Source of the DNA: Immundisolibacter cernigliae
GTDB lineage: Bacteria; Pseudomonadota; Gammaproteobacteria; Immundisolibacterales; Immundisolibacteraceae
Length of the DNA stretch: 64,000 nt
NCBI RefSeq assembly: GCF_001697225.1
Contig: NZ_CP014671.1
Coordinates: forward strand, 1,054,001-1,118,000
Reading direction: 5' to 3'
Position 1 is the stretch's first letter; every line of letters begins with the position of its first letter. The translations under genes and the position numbers were made by a program. The notes below the pieces were generated by a model. It did not search any database. It had not been told where the DNA came from and worked only from the letters and a program-made list of their open reading frames with translations. Shown one piece after another: positions 1 to 7,985 of this stretch.

Positions 1-518
1 GGCAGGGTGGCGGCCAGGGCCGCCAGTTCGCCATATCCGAGCGCCTGCCCGGTCGGCCCCAGCACCTTGCCAGCCGCCGTGCGGCAGGCGGTCGGTTCGA
101 CCTGCCAGGTACGGGCGGCGGCCGCCACCAGCATGGCGCGAGCGCTGGCCGCGGCGTCCGCCAGGGCATCCCAGGACATGCGGATGCTGGTGCTGCCGCC
201 GGTGCCCATCATGCCCATGGCCAGGTAATAGGCCGGGTCTTCGTCGGCCATGGTCAGGCGCACCGAGGCCAGATCCACGTCCAGCTCGTCGGCCAGGATG
301 GCGGCAAGGCCGCTGTGTACGCCCTGTCCCATCTCGGACTTGTGCAGCGTCAGCGTGACCGCGCCGTCGCTGGCGATGTGCACGAACGCATTGGGCGCAA
401 GCGCAGATTCGGATGTCGACCCGGCTGCCCCCGCCAAGGGCAGGCGCAAGGCCAGGCACAGCCCGCCGGCCAGGCTGGCGCCGCTGGCCAGAAACGCGCG
501 GCGACTCAGGGCGACCAT
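1..518 (-). CDS. Molybdopterin-binding subunit of an isoquinoline 1-oxidoreductase-like dehydrogenase (5' part only)
   Basis: Large catalytic subunit of a molybdenum hydroxylase of the IorB type, which oxidises N-heteroaromatic or aldehyde substrates in the periplasm or at the membrane. Only the first ~172 codons lie in the window; the gene runs off the left edge. The N-terminus has a twin-arginine signal (SRRAFLA) followed by a hydrophobic stretch ending around AGA. The mature part begins with the family's characteristic segment containing KSEMGQGVHSG and the ADEDP motif. The ATG lies one base after the stop of the 2Fe-2S subunit, so the two form an operon. The substrate cannot be inferred from the sequence. 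Confidence 0.87.
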   Translation of the reverse strand, partial: MVALSRRAFLASGASLAGGLCLALRLPLAGAAGSTSESALAPNAFVHIASDGAVTLTLHKSEMGQGVHSGLAAILADELDVDLASVRLTMADEDPAYYLAMGMMGTGGSTSIRMSWDALADAAASARAMLVAAAARTWQVEPTACRTAAGKVLGPTGQALGYGELAALAATL

Positions 519-519
519 G

Positions 520-984
520 TCAGGCCGGCTCCCGCGCCAGTACGGCGGCGCGCTTCACGGCCTGCCGAATGCGCTGGTAGGTGCCGCAGCGGCACAGGTT
601 GCCGCGCAGCGCAGCATCGATGGCCGCATCGTCCGGATCAGGCGTGCGCGCCAGCAGCGCCGTCGCAGCCATGATCTGCCCCGACTGGCAATAGCCGCAC
701 TGCACCACGTTCAGCTCCATCCAGGCGCGCTGCACGGGGTGACTGCCTTCGGCCGGCAGGCCCTCGATCGTCGTCACCTGCCGCGCGCCGACGGCAGCCA
801 GTGGCGTCATGCAGGCCGGCGCGGGCTGACCATCCAGGTGCACCGTACAGGCCAGGCACTGCCCCACCCCGCAGCCGAACTTGGCGCCGGTGAGCCCCAG
901 ATCCTCACGCAGCACCCACAACAGGGGCTTGTCCGGCTCGGCATCGACCTCGAAGGTCTTGCCGTTCACATGCACGCGGGTCAT
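520..984 (-). CDS. [2Fe-2S] subunit of an isoquinoline 1-oxidoreductase-like dehydrogenase
   Basis: Small iron-sulfur subunit that passes electrons from the molybdenum centre. It is 154 residues long, the usual length for IorA. The N-terminal plant-ferredoxin-type domain carries Cys38, Cys43, Cys46 and Cys58. The C-terminal alpha-helical [2Fe-2S] domain carries CGYC (Cys96/99) and CRC (Cys131/133), so all eight ligands are present. I chose the ATG at 984 because an AGGTGGAG ribosome binding site sits about six bases upstream; the upstream in-frame GTG at 996 lies inside that site. It is followed directly by the molybdopterin subunit. No FAD subunit is visible here, as is normal for this two-subunit subfamily. 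Confidence 0.92.
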   Translation of the reverse strand: MTRVHVNGKTFEVDAEPDKPLLWVLREDLGLTGAKFGCGVGQCLACTVHLDGQPAPACMTPLAAVGARQVTTIEGLPAEGSHPVQRAWMELNVVQCGYCQSGQIMAATALLARTPDPDDAAIDAALRGNLCRCGTYQRIRQAVKRAAVLAREPA

Positions 985-1107
985 GGCACGCTCCACCTGA
1001 TCGACAGTCCGGCCAGCCTAACAAGCATGCCGCCGATCGTCGATAGCCGCGGCGGCACCGCAATCTGCTCAAATAGCGCGGCAGAAAAACACCAGGAGGA
1101 GCGCGCC

Positions 1108-2295
1108 ATGAGCGACAGCCGGAGTCAACTCGCCGGATTGATCGAAGCCGCCCATCGCATCGGCGAGCGTGCGGCCACGGAAGCCGATTCCGCCGACCGC
1201 AACCGGCGCCTGTCGGACGAGCTGGTCACCGACCTGGCGCACGCCGGGCTGATCGGCATGCTGCAGCCGCGCCGCTGGGGCGGGCTCGAGGTGTCGTTCC
1301 CGGACTTCGTGCGCGTGTCGCAGGTGCTGGCCCGCTACGACGTCGCGACGTCCTGGGTGCAGGTGCTGCTGGGCTGTCATCACTGGTGGGGCGCGCTGGT
1401 CGGCGAGGAACTGCAACGCGAGCTGTGGGGCGACAACCCGCACCGACTGTTCGCGGACGTGTTCGCGCCCATGGGCGACCTGCGCCACGCCAGCGACGGT
1501 CTGCATCTGTCCGGACGCTGGATGTTCGCCTCCGGCGTGCACTGGTCGGACTTCGTGGCGTTGGGCGCCAACGGCCCCCTGACGCCGGGCGGCGAGCCCG
1601 AATACCTGATGCTGTTCGTGCCCAAGGCAGATTTTCGCGTCGTCGAAGACTGGGACACGGTCGGCCTGCGCGGCACCGGCTCGTGCTCGGTGGAGGTGAC
1701 GGACGCGGTCATCCCGCCGCAGCGGGTGGTGCGCATGGGGCAGATGATGGCCACCGGCACGGCGCCCGGTCAGGCCCTGAACCCCGGGCCAATTTATCAG
1801 GTGCCGTTCGCCGCCGGCCTGTCGATTGCGCTGGCTCCCACCAACGTCGGTGGTGCGCAGGGCATGCTGGCGGCCTTTGGCGAGCGCATGCGCGCACGCA
1901 CGCCGCTGTTCAGCGCCCAGCGGCAGGACGCGCTGGTCACCTCGCAGGTACTGCTGGCGGAAAGCGCCGTGCGCGTGGACGCCATGGAGCAGCTGATGTA
2001 CCGCTATGCCGACGCGTTGCAGGCCTACGGCAACGGCGGGCGGGAGATGGACACGCTCGAGCTTCGGCTGCGCAGTTTCGCCTGGCGCGCCTGGCTGGGC
2101 CGCGAGGCGCGCGACATCGTCACCCAGCTGTTCACCCACACCGGCGCAACCGCCATCTACGGCGGCAACGCCCTGCAGCGGCGCTGGCGCGACCTGCACG
2201 CCATGGCCCAGCACGTGGTGCTCAATCACGAGACGGCCAGCCGCAACTTCGGCCGCTACCTGGCCGGCCAGGACCCCGAACCGGCTCTGTACTGA
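1108..2295 (+). CDS. Acyl-CoA-dehydrogenase-fold flavin-dependent monooxygenase (HsaA/DszC-like)
   Basis: A 395-residue member of the acyl-CoA dehydrogenase superfamily, in the branch of two-component flavin monooxygenases (HsaA, DszC, HpaB-C2 type) that use reduced flavin from a separate reductase to hydroxylate aromatic or sulfur heterocyclic compounds. Features seen: N-terminal helical domain, the GLIGMLQPRRWGG segment near residue 50, a central beta domain with VGLRGTGSCSVEV, and a C-terminal four-helix domain with FTHTGATAIYGG and a basic RRWRDLHAMAQH tail. That tail is typical of the monooxygenases rather than of true dehydrogenases. A strong AGGAGGA lies seven bases before the ATG. It is divergent from the molybdenum hydroxylase genes. 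A flavin reductase that could serve it is at 41.2-41.7 kb. The substrate is unknown. Confidence 0.85.
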   Translation: MSDSRSQLAGLIEAAHRIGERAATEADSADRNRRLSDELVTDLAHAGLIGMLQPRRWGGLEVSFPDFVRVSQVLARYDVATSWVQVLLGCHHWWGALVGEELQRELWGDNPHRLFADVFAPMGDLRHASDGLHLSGRWMFASGVHWSDFVALGANGPLTPGGEPEYLMLFVPKADFRVVEDWDTVGLRGTGSCSVEVTDAVIPPQRVVRMGQMMATGTAPGQALNPGPIYQVPFAAGLSIALAPTNVGGAQGMLAAFGERMRARTPLFSAQRQDALVTSQVLLAESAVRVDAMEQLMYRYADALQAYGNGGREMDTLELRLRSFAWRAWLGREARDIVTQLFTHTGATAIYGGNALQRRWRDLHAMAQHVVLNHETASRNFGRYLAGQDPEPALY

Positions 2296-2692
2296 TCGCG
2301 AGCCCCGCCACAAGACCGGGCGCGACACTGCGGCCGGGACCAGCGCCGGTAGCCGCCGTAAGCGCGGCAGCGTACCGACGCCGGCGGCAGGCGGGGCTAT
2401 GGTGCGCGGCACTTGACCGGCCTGTTGATTACGCGAGTCTGAAACTCCTTGGTCAATCACCACCAACAGACGCGCCGGCGCAGGCATTGCCGATGCGCTA
2501 TCCGGCATCGCAGAGATTTCGAACGCGTATCGACCCGCCGTGAACTTTGCGGAGGTTCTCAAGTCGAACCCGAAACAAAGCGAAATTGCTGCGTCCTGTG
2601 ATCCGGTTCTCGAAGTGGAACCCAATCCGGATCCGACTGCACGCAGCTGGAGCGCTGACGACGACGGGCAAGCCAACAACAGGAGATACATC
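2296..2692. other. Intergenic region without a recognisable gene
   Basis: About 400 bases between the monooxygenase and the CsbD gene. An open frame continues upstream of the CsbD ATG (from a GTG near 2540), but its translation shows no family features. The good ribosome binding site belongs to the internal ATG at 2693. No tRNA, terminator or clear promoter is visible; the CsbD promoter presumably lies here. Confidence 0.5.
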
Positions 2693-2905
2693 ATGAACCT
2701 ACCCAGCAGCGACGAAATGAAGGGCCGATGGAAACAGCAGATCGGTGCCGCCAAGATTGCCTGGGGCAATCTGACCGAGGACGAACTGCTGAAAGTCGAA
2801 GGCCATGAACAGAAACTGGCCGGTTTGATTCAGGAGCGTTATGCCATAACGCGCGACGAAGCAATGGCGCAGGTCAAGGCATTCTTCGAGAAAAACAAAC
2901 CCTGA
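2693..2905 (+). CDS. CsbD-family stress protein
   Basis: Small (70 residues), highly charged helical protein of the CsbD family, which is induced by general stress in many bacteria; the molecular role is unknown. The family core is visible: an MKGRWKQQIGAAKIAWG start, then LTEDELLKVEGHEQKLAGLIQERY. A perfect AGGAG lies seven bases before the ATG, which decides against the longer upstream reading. It begins a run of cell-envelope and stress genes (SYLF, BON, FecR). A second CsbD protein of the shorter type is at 35.6 kb. Confidence 0.9.
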   Translation: MNLPSSDEMKGRWKQQIGAAKIAWGNLTEDELLKVEGHEQKLAGLIQERYAITRDEAMAQVKAFFEKNKP

Positions 2906-3037
2906 AACAGGCCAAAACCACCGTGCGACTGACGCGGTGTGATGTGAACCAACCCCCCTTGATCTGCACAGGATCATTCCGCGCCCACCCAATGCTGGCC
3001 GGACGATCCGCAACTCTTTATCCAACCGGAGAATTTC

Positions 3038-3607
3038 ATGAACACACTACGACATGGCGCTCTGGCGCTGTTTCTTGCAACCACCGCCGCCCTGTGCGCA
3101 GGCCTGTTCAGCGGGCCCGCGGCGGCGGCGGCGTCTACCGCAGCCGAGCTTGACCGGGATGCCAGGCAGGCACTGCAAACCCTGTACAAGAACAATCCGC
3201 TAGCGCTGGATATTTCGAAGAAAGCCAAGGCAGTCCTGGTGTTCCCGAACATCGTCAAGGCCGGGTTCGTGTTCGGCGGCGCATATGGCGAAGGCGCCCT
3301 GCTCAAGGGCAACACCGTCGCCGGCTACTACAACTCCGTGTCGGCATCCTGGGGCCTGCAGATCGGTGCCCAGTCCTTTGGCTATGCGGTTTTCCTGATG
3401 AATGACAAGGCCTTGGAATATCTGGACAAGTCGGAAGGCTGGGAGCTTGGCGTCGGCCCCACGGTGGTGGCGGTCAACGAGGGCGTGGCGAAGAATCTTT
3501 CGACCTCGACGCTGAAAGACGATGCCTATGCCTTCATTTTCGACCAGCAGGGCCTGATGGCGAGCCTGAGCATCGAAGGCACGAAAGTCACGCGCATCAA
3601 GCGATAA
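3038..3607 (+). CDS. Exported SYLF/YSC84-domain lipid-binding protein
   Basis: A 189-residue protein with a signal peptide (basic N-terminus, hydrophobic core, cleavage near AAAAA-S, residues ~25-32) followed by a single SYLF domain, a fold that binds phosphoinositides in eukaryotes. Typical family segments are present: AKAVLVFPNIVKAGFVFGG, a glycine-rich YGEGALL, YYNSVSASWGLQIGAQ, and the C-terminal DAYAFIFDQQGLMASLSIEG with a basic end. The bacterial function is not established. It lies between CsbD and BON genes, which often accompany it in proteobacterial stress loci, so a role in the periplasmic or envelope stress response is likely (inference). Confidence 0.9.
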   Translation: MNTLRHGALALFLATTAALCAGLFSGPAAAAASTAAELDRDARQALQTLYKNNPLALDISKKAKAVLVFPNIVKAGFVFGGAYGEGALLKGNTVAGYYNSVSASWGLQIGAQSFGYAVFLMNDKALEYLDKSEGWELGVGPTVVAVNEGVAKNLSTSTLKDDAYAFIFDQQGLMASLSIEGTKVTRIKR

Positions 3608-3689
3608 GCAGCCACCGCATTTGAAGCCATCGAAATACAAACCGACGGCACCACGAAAGTTTCTTTTTCATTGATAAGGATGAATCCTC

Positions 3690-4529
3690 ATGTACATACC
3701 ATTTCGAAAATCAGTACTCGCCTCGGCGGTCGCGTTGGCGATTGGCGGAATCAGCAGCGCAGCCAGTGCCGACACGGTGTCGCAGGATGTCACCGAGGCA
3801 CGGCAGGAAACCCAGATCTGGACGACGTACGCCCTGAACCCCTATCTGCGCGCCAATGACCTCAAGGTGTCGGTGGACAACGGCAAGGCCACCCTGACCG
3901 GCAAGGTCGACGAGAGCGTCAACAAGGATCTGGCAAAGCAGATCGCGCTGGGCGTCAGCGGCATCAAGGAAGTGGACAACCAGATCGTGGTGCAACCCGA
4001 CTACGTGGCCCCGGCAGCGTCCTCGACGCGCAGTTATGGCGAGGCGATCGACGATGCGACGATCACCGCGACCGTCAAGTCGAAGCTGCTGTGGAGCAAA
4101 TCCACCGATGGTCTGGCCGCCGACGTGGACACGAACCGCGGCCGTGTCACCCTCAAGGGCACTGCCGACAGCAAGGACGCCAAGGCGCTCGCCGGTCGGC
4201 TGGCCCTGAACAGCCGCGGCGTGGAGTCGGTCGACAACCAGCTGGTCGTGACCCCGAAGAAGCCAACCGCAGCCGACAGCGCCAAGAGCGCCGCAAAAGA
4301 GGCTGAGCAGGACATCGCCGACAGCTGGATCACGACCAAGGTGAAATCCACCTTGATGTATTCGAGCAATGTCGACGGTTCGGATGTCGATGTGAGCACG
4401 AGTGCTGGCGTCGTCACGCTGAAGGGCAAGCTGGACAGCGGCGCCGAGCGTGCCCTGGCCATCGAGCTGGCCGACAACGTGCGTGGCGTCAAAAGCGTTC
4501 GGTCCGAGGGGCTCACGGTCCTGAACTAG
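3690..4529 (+). CDS. Periplasmic BON-domain protein (OsmY-like) with three BON domains
   Basis: A 279-residue exported protein. The signal peptide is residues 1-27 (cleavage after ASA). Three BON domains follow at about 38-105, 120-190 and 208-278, each with the alternating pattern of a helix, a strand containing G-x-V-T/A-L-K/T-G, and a closing V-x-S/N-V-x-N motif. A short Ala/Lys-rich linker separates domains two and three. OsmY, the two-domain relative in E. coli, is an osmotically induced periplasmic chaperone. A rho-independent terminator follows 20 bases after the stop, so this gene probably ends the CsbD-SYLF-BON transcription unit or its own. Confidence 0.9.
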   Translation: MYIPFRKSVLASAVALAIGGISSAASADTVSQDVTEARQETQIWTTYALNPYLRANDLKVSVDNGKATLTGKVDESVNKDLAKQIALGVSGIKEVDNQIVVQPDYVAPAASSTRSYGEAIDDATITATVKSKLLWSKSTDGLAADVDTNRGRVTLKGTADSKDAKALAGRLALNSRGVESVDNQLVVTPKKPTAADSAKSAAKEAEQDIADSWITTKVKSTLMYSSNVDGSDVDVSTSAGVVTLKGKLDSGAERALAIELADNVRGVKSVRSEGLTVLN

Positions 4530-4547
4530 AGCAAAAACAACCGGAAG

Positions 4548-4586
4548 ACCGCCGCGCAATCCTATTGGGGTTGCGCGGCGGTTTTT
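4548..4586 (+). terminator. Rho-independent terminator after the BON gene
   Basis: A 12-bp GC-rich inverted repeat (ACCGCCGCGCAA and its complement) flanks an 11-base loop and runs into TTTTT. It lies directly behind the BON-domain gene. Confidence 0.88.
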
Positions 4587-4706
4587 GGCGTTCCGGCGCT
4601 CGGCTGTCCCAGGGACGGGCAATCGGCACGCCTTGACGCCCATCCATCGGATACCTTGCGGTCGAATGGCAATCCTTCACCGGCGCGGCCATGGAGTGAC
4701 AGGAGC

Positions 4707-5621
4707 ATGAAATTTGGCGCACGCGTGGCTGGCGGATGCCGATGGCAGCGTGTGGTCCTGCTGTGGGCGCTGGCCGGCATGGCACCCGCCCACGCGATCG
4801 ACGCGGCGTCCCTGACGACGCGCCACGCCGCTTTGCGCGAACAGTTGGCCAGCAACCAGTTCAACCGCCCCCTCTACCTCGAATCGCTCGAAACTGCCGG
4901 TCGGCTGCAGGGCGACATCTACACGCAGATCGAACAGCCTTTCGGCGAGGTGGCTCCGGCCCTGCAAGGCATGGATCGCTGGTGCGACATCCTGATCCTG
5001 CACCTGAATGTGAAAGGCTGCCGCGCTTCCTCCCCGCAGGCCGGCGACACGCTGAGCGTGAGCATCGGACGCAAGTTCGATCAACCGTTGGGCGATGCCT
5101 ACGGGTTCGAGTTTCTGTACCGGGTAGTGACGGCGAGTGCCGATTATCTGCGGGTCGTTTTAAGTGCCGACGAAGGCCCGCTGGGTACCAGTGCCTACCG
5201 CGTCGTGCTCGAAGTGGTGCCGCTCGATGCCCGGCGCAGCTTCCTGCACCTGTCGTATGCATACGCCTACGGCATGACCGCCCGCCTCGCCATGCAGGGC
5301 TACCTGGGCACCATCGGGCGCAACAAGGTGGGTTTCAGCGTCACCGGGCACACTGCCGACGGCGGTCCCGTTTACATCGCCGGCACGCGCGGCGTGATCG
5401 AGCGCAACACGATGCGTTACTACCTGGCGATCGAGGCCTACCTTGGCGCCCTGTCGGCACCAGCCGCGCAGCAGGCCGAAAGGCGCCTGAATGCCTGGTT
5501 CGATGGCGTGGAACGTTATCCGGCTCAGTTGCACGAAATGGAACGCGGCGAGTACCTCGACATGAAACGCAGGGAAATTGCGCGCCAGCAAGCGCCAGGC
5601 CCCACCGCGACAGCAAAGTAA
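4707..5621 (+). CDS. Exported protein of unknown function, 304 residues
   Basis: I do not recognise the family with certainty. The start at 4707 is fixed by an AGGAG at 4701-4705. The N-terminus has a signal peptide (basic residues, then VVLLWALAGMAPAHA) with likely cleavage after AHA near residue 30. The mature protein contains two cysteines near residues 93 and 101 that could form a disulfide (WCDILILHLNVKGC), then a beta-rich middle with tyrosine-rich LSYAYAYG. The C-terminus is charged and helical. No transmembrane segment follows the signal, so it is probably periplasmic. It sits after a terminator and before the FecR-domain gene. Proteins of this type occur as conserved hypotheticals in proteobacteria. 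Confidence 0.75.
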   Translation: MKFGARVAGGCRWQRVVLLWALAGMAPAHAIDAASLTTRHAALREQLASNQFNRPLYLESLETAGRLQGDIYTQIEQPFGEVAPALQGMDRWCDILILHLNVKGCRASSPQAGDTLSVSIGRKFDQPLGDAYGFEFLYRVVTASADYLRVVLSADEGPLGTSAYRVVLEVVPLDARRSFLHLSYAYAYGMTARLAMQGYLGTIGRNKVGFSVTGHTADGGPVYIAGTRGVIERNTMRYYLAIEAYLGALSAPAAQQAERRLNAWFDGVERYPAQLHEMERGEYLDMKRREIARQQAPGPTATAK

Positions 5622-5831
5622 CGTTGTTTCAGTTATATATCCGCGCTGGCCGGCCGGTGGCCTCTCAGGCGATCCGTACGCCAACGCACAAAACACCTCA
5701 CCACCGCGAGTTGACAATGTCGGCGTCCGCTTTCGCTTTCTGATTCGGGAAGCCCGCCGCTGCCCGCGCAAGACCCTGCCGGCATGGCTACCGGCTTGGG
5801 CGCGCCGACATACATTGAAGAGGAGCTCGCC

Positions 5832-7985
5832 ATGTCGAAGCCATCGCGCGCGGGCGCCCTTGTCGGCGCACTGCTGGTGTTCCTGTACTGGGCGCCAATC
5901 GCCAACGCGCAGCACGCCGATCCGTCGGGGCGTGTTGCGCGTTTCAGCGACATGGACGGCGACATCAGCTACTCGCCCGCTGGCGAGGACGACTGGATAA
6001 GCGTGGTGCGCAATCGACCGCTGATCACGGGCGACCGCCTGTGGACCGACAGCGACGCGCGCGGCGAGATGCAGGTGGGCAGCGCCGCCGTGCGGCTGGG
6101 GCCGGACACCAGCGTTGAAATCCTGGAGCTGGACGACAGCGTCGCGCAGTTCCGGCTCACGCAAGGCACGCTGAACCTGCGCGTGCGGCGCATGGATTCC
6201 GGGCAGGTCTACGAAGTGGCCACGCCGACCCTGGCGTTTACCGTCGACCGCCCGGGCCGCTACCGCATTGACGTCGACGCGCGCGACCAGCACACCACCA
6301 TCGTGGTCTGGGAAGGCGCCGGCACTGCTTACGGGCAGAGGGCCGATTTCCCGCTGCGGGCTGGCGATACCGTTCGCTTCTACGACGCCGATTTGCGCGA
6401 TTACAAGCTGTTCGGCCTGCCGCGCGAGGACGACTTCGACCGTTACTGTTTCGCGCGCGATGAGCGCCTGGACCGCTCGGCGTCCCTGCGTTACGTGGAT
6501 GACGACCTGGTGGGCTATGCGGACCTGGACGAGTACGGCAGCTGGCGCCCGGTGCGCAGCTACGGCGATGTGTGGTTCCCCAGCCGGGTCGATGACGGCT
6601 GGGCGCCCTACCGCGACGGTCACTGGATGTGGCAGGAACCGTGGGGGTGGACCTGGGTCGATCACGCACCCTGGGGCTTTGCGCCGTCGCACTATGGGCG
6701 CTGGGTCTTCGTCTCCAGCCGCTGGGGCTGGATTCCGGGGCCGCGCCACGCGCGCCCGGTTTACGCGCCGGCCCTGGTCGCGTTCGTCGGTGGCAGTGGC
6801 TGGAGCCTGTCGCTGTCCCTGGGCGGTGGCTCGCCGATCGGCTGGTTTCCGCTGGGTCCGCGCGAGGTCTATGTACCCTCCTACCGGGCCAGCCGCGACT
6901 ATTTCACCCGCGTCAATGTCCACAACACGGTCATCAACAACACCACCATCAACAACGTCTACAACAACTACCAGCGTGGCGACACCAACGTCACGCAGGT
7001 GAACCACGTCAACCGCGAGGTTGCCGGCGCCATCACGGCAGTGCCCGCCGAGGCGTTCAGGAATTCGCGCTCGGTCCGCAAGGCGGCCGTGCGTCTGGAC
7101 CGAAATGCCGCCACCACCGGTCAGATCACCAACGTCGCGCCGATCGCGCCAAGTGCGCAAAGCGTCATCGGCGCGGGCAACGCCGCCCGGTCGCGTCCAC
7201 CGCGCGAAGCGGTCGACCGGCCAGTGGTCGCACGCCATGCCCCGCCGCCGCGCGAGCGCCCGTTCGCGGCGCGTGAGGAGCAGCTCAAGCGCAGTGACGG
7301 GCGGGTGCCGGAGCCCGTTGCCACAGAGCCGGCGCCGCGTGCCAGCAGCCAAGCCACGCCCGGCGTGCGCGTGATCCCCGAGCAGCGAACCCCGGTTGAC
7401 GCCCGGGCGCAGGGACCCCGCCGCCGCGACGCCGAGCCGACTACGCAGACCCCGGGAATCCGCCCGCCGCCCTCCCGGGACCGGCCCACGGACTCCCTGC
7501 GGCAACCCGCGCGCGAAACGGGAAGCCGCACCGAAGCCAACGCGCCCAAGCCGCAAGGCGATGCGCAAACACCCACCGAACGCGAGATTCGGCCGCAGGA
7601 CAGACCGCCCCGCCCGCGTGATCAATCGCCACCCGGCGACCCAGCACGGGCGCGCGAACCGCGTGTCCTGGAATCGGCGCCCGGCCCCGATGTCGATGGC
7701 ACACCGCGCCCGACCGTCGACCAACAGCGGTCCCCGATGAACAACCACCGCCCGCGCACCGAGGCGCAGCCGGCCCCCGATGCCCCGCAAGCCCGGCCGC
7801 TACCGCCCCTGGACCGGGCCGCCGAATCCGCGAACGGGCCACGGCGCCGGGCGGAAGATCGCAACCGCGACCAGGCACCCGATGGTCCCGACGACCCGCA
7901 GACACGGCGCAACCCAGGCAGGGCCGAGTCAGAGGCGCAGCGACTTCGCCGCGAAGACCCGAATGACGGCACAAATGCCCAATGA
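5832..7985 (+). CDS. Exported FecR-domain / DUF6600-type protein with a long disordered Pro-Arg-rich tail
   Basis: A 717-residue secreted protein. I chose the ATG at 5832, preceded by GAGGAG, over an in-frame ATG at 5784 because it opens directly into a signal peptide ending in IANA-Q. Residues ~35-165 form a FecR-type beta domain (DGDISYSPAGEDDW, GDRLWTDSDARGEM, LTQGTLNLRVR). Residues ~210-345 are rich in W, Y and G (WAPYRDGHWMWQEPWGWTWV, YGRWV), the DUF6600 hallmark. After an Asn-rich stretch, the last ~300 residues are low-complexity Pro/Arg/Glu and probably disordered. No sigma factor gene is adjacent, so classical FecR signalling is unlikely. It overlaps the next gene by 11 bases. Confidence 0.82.
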   Translation: MSKPSRAGALVGALLVFLYWAPIANAQHADPSGRVARFSDMDGDISYSPAGEDDWISVVRNRPLITGDRLWTDSDARGEMQVGSAAVRLGPDTSVEILELDDSVAQFRLTQGTLNLRVRRMDSGQVYEVATPTLAFTVDRPGRYRIDVDARDQHTTIVVWEGAGTAYGQRADFPLRAGDTVRFYDADLRDYKLFGLPREDDFDRYCFARDERLDRSASLRYVDDDLVGYADLDEYGSWRPVRSYGDVWFPSRVDDGWAPYRDGHWMWQEPWGWTWVDHAPWGFAPSHYGRWVFVSSRWGWIPGPRHARPVYAPALVAFVGGSGWSLSLSLGGGSPIGWFPLGPREVYVPSYRASRDYFTRVNVHNTVINNTTINNVYNNYQRGDTNVTQVNHVNREVAGAITAVPAEAFRNSRSVRKAAVRLDRNAATTGQITNVAPIAPSAQSVIGAGNAARSRPPREAVDRPVVARHAPPPRERPFAAREEQLKRSDGRVPEPVATEPAPRASSQATPGVRVIPEQRTPVDARAQGPRRRDAEPTTQTPGIRPPPSRDRPTDSLRQPARETGSRTEANAPKPQGDAQTPTEREIRPQDRPPRPRDQSPPGDPARAREPRVLESAPGPDVDGTPRPTVDQQRSPMNNHRPRTEAQPAPDAPQARPLPPLDRAAESANGPRRRAEDRNRDQAPDGPDDPQTRRNPGRAESEAQRLRREDPNDGTNAQ

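Noticed and set aside
5160-7790. A very long open frame on the minus strand (876 codons) opposite the FecR-domain gene
   Set aside because: It is Arg/Gly/Ala-rich without any family features and is explained by GC-rich codon positions of the plus-strand gene, which has a signal peptide and known domains.
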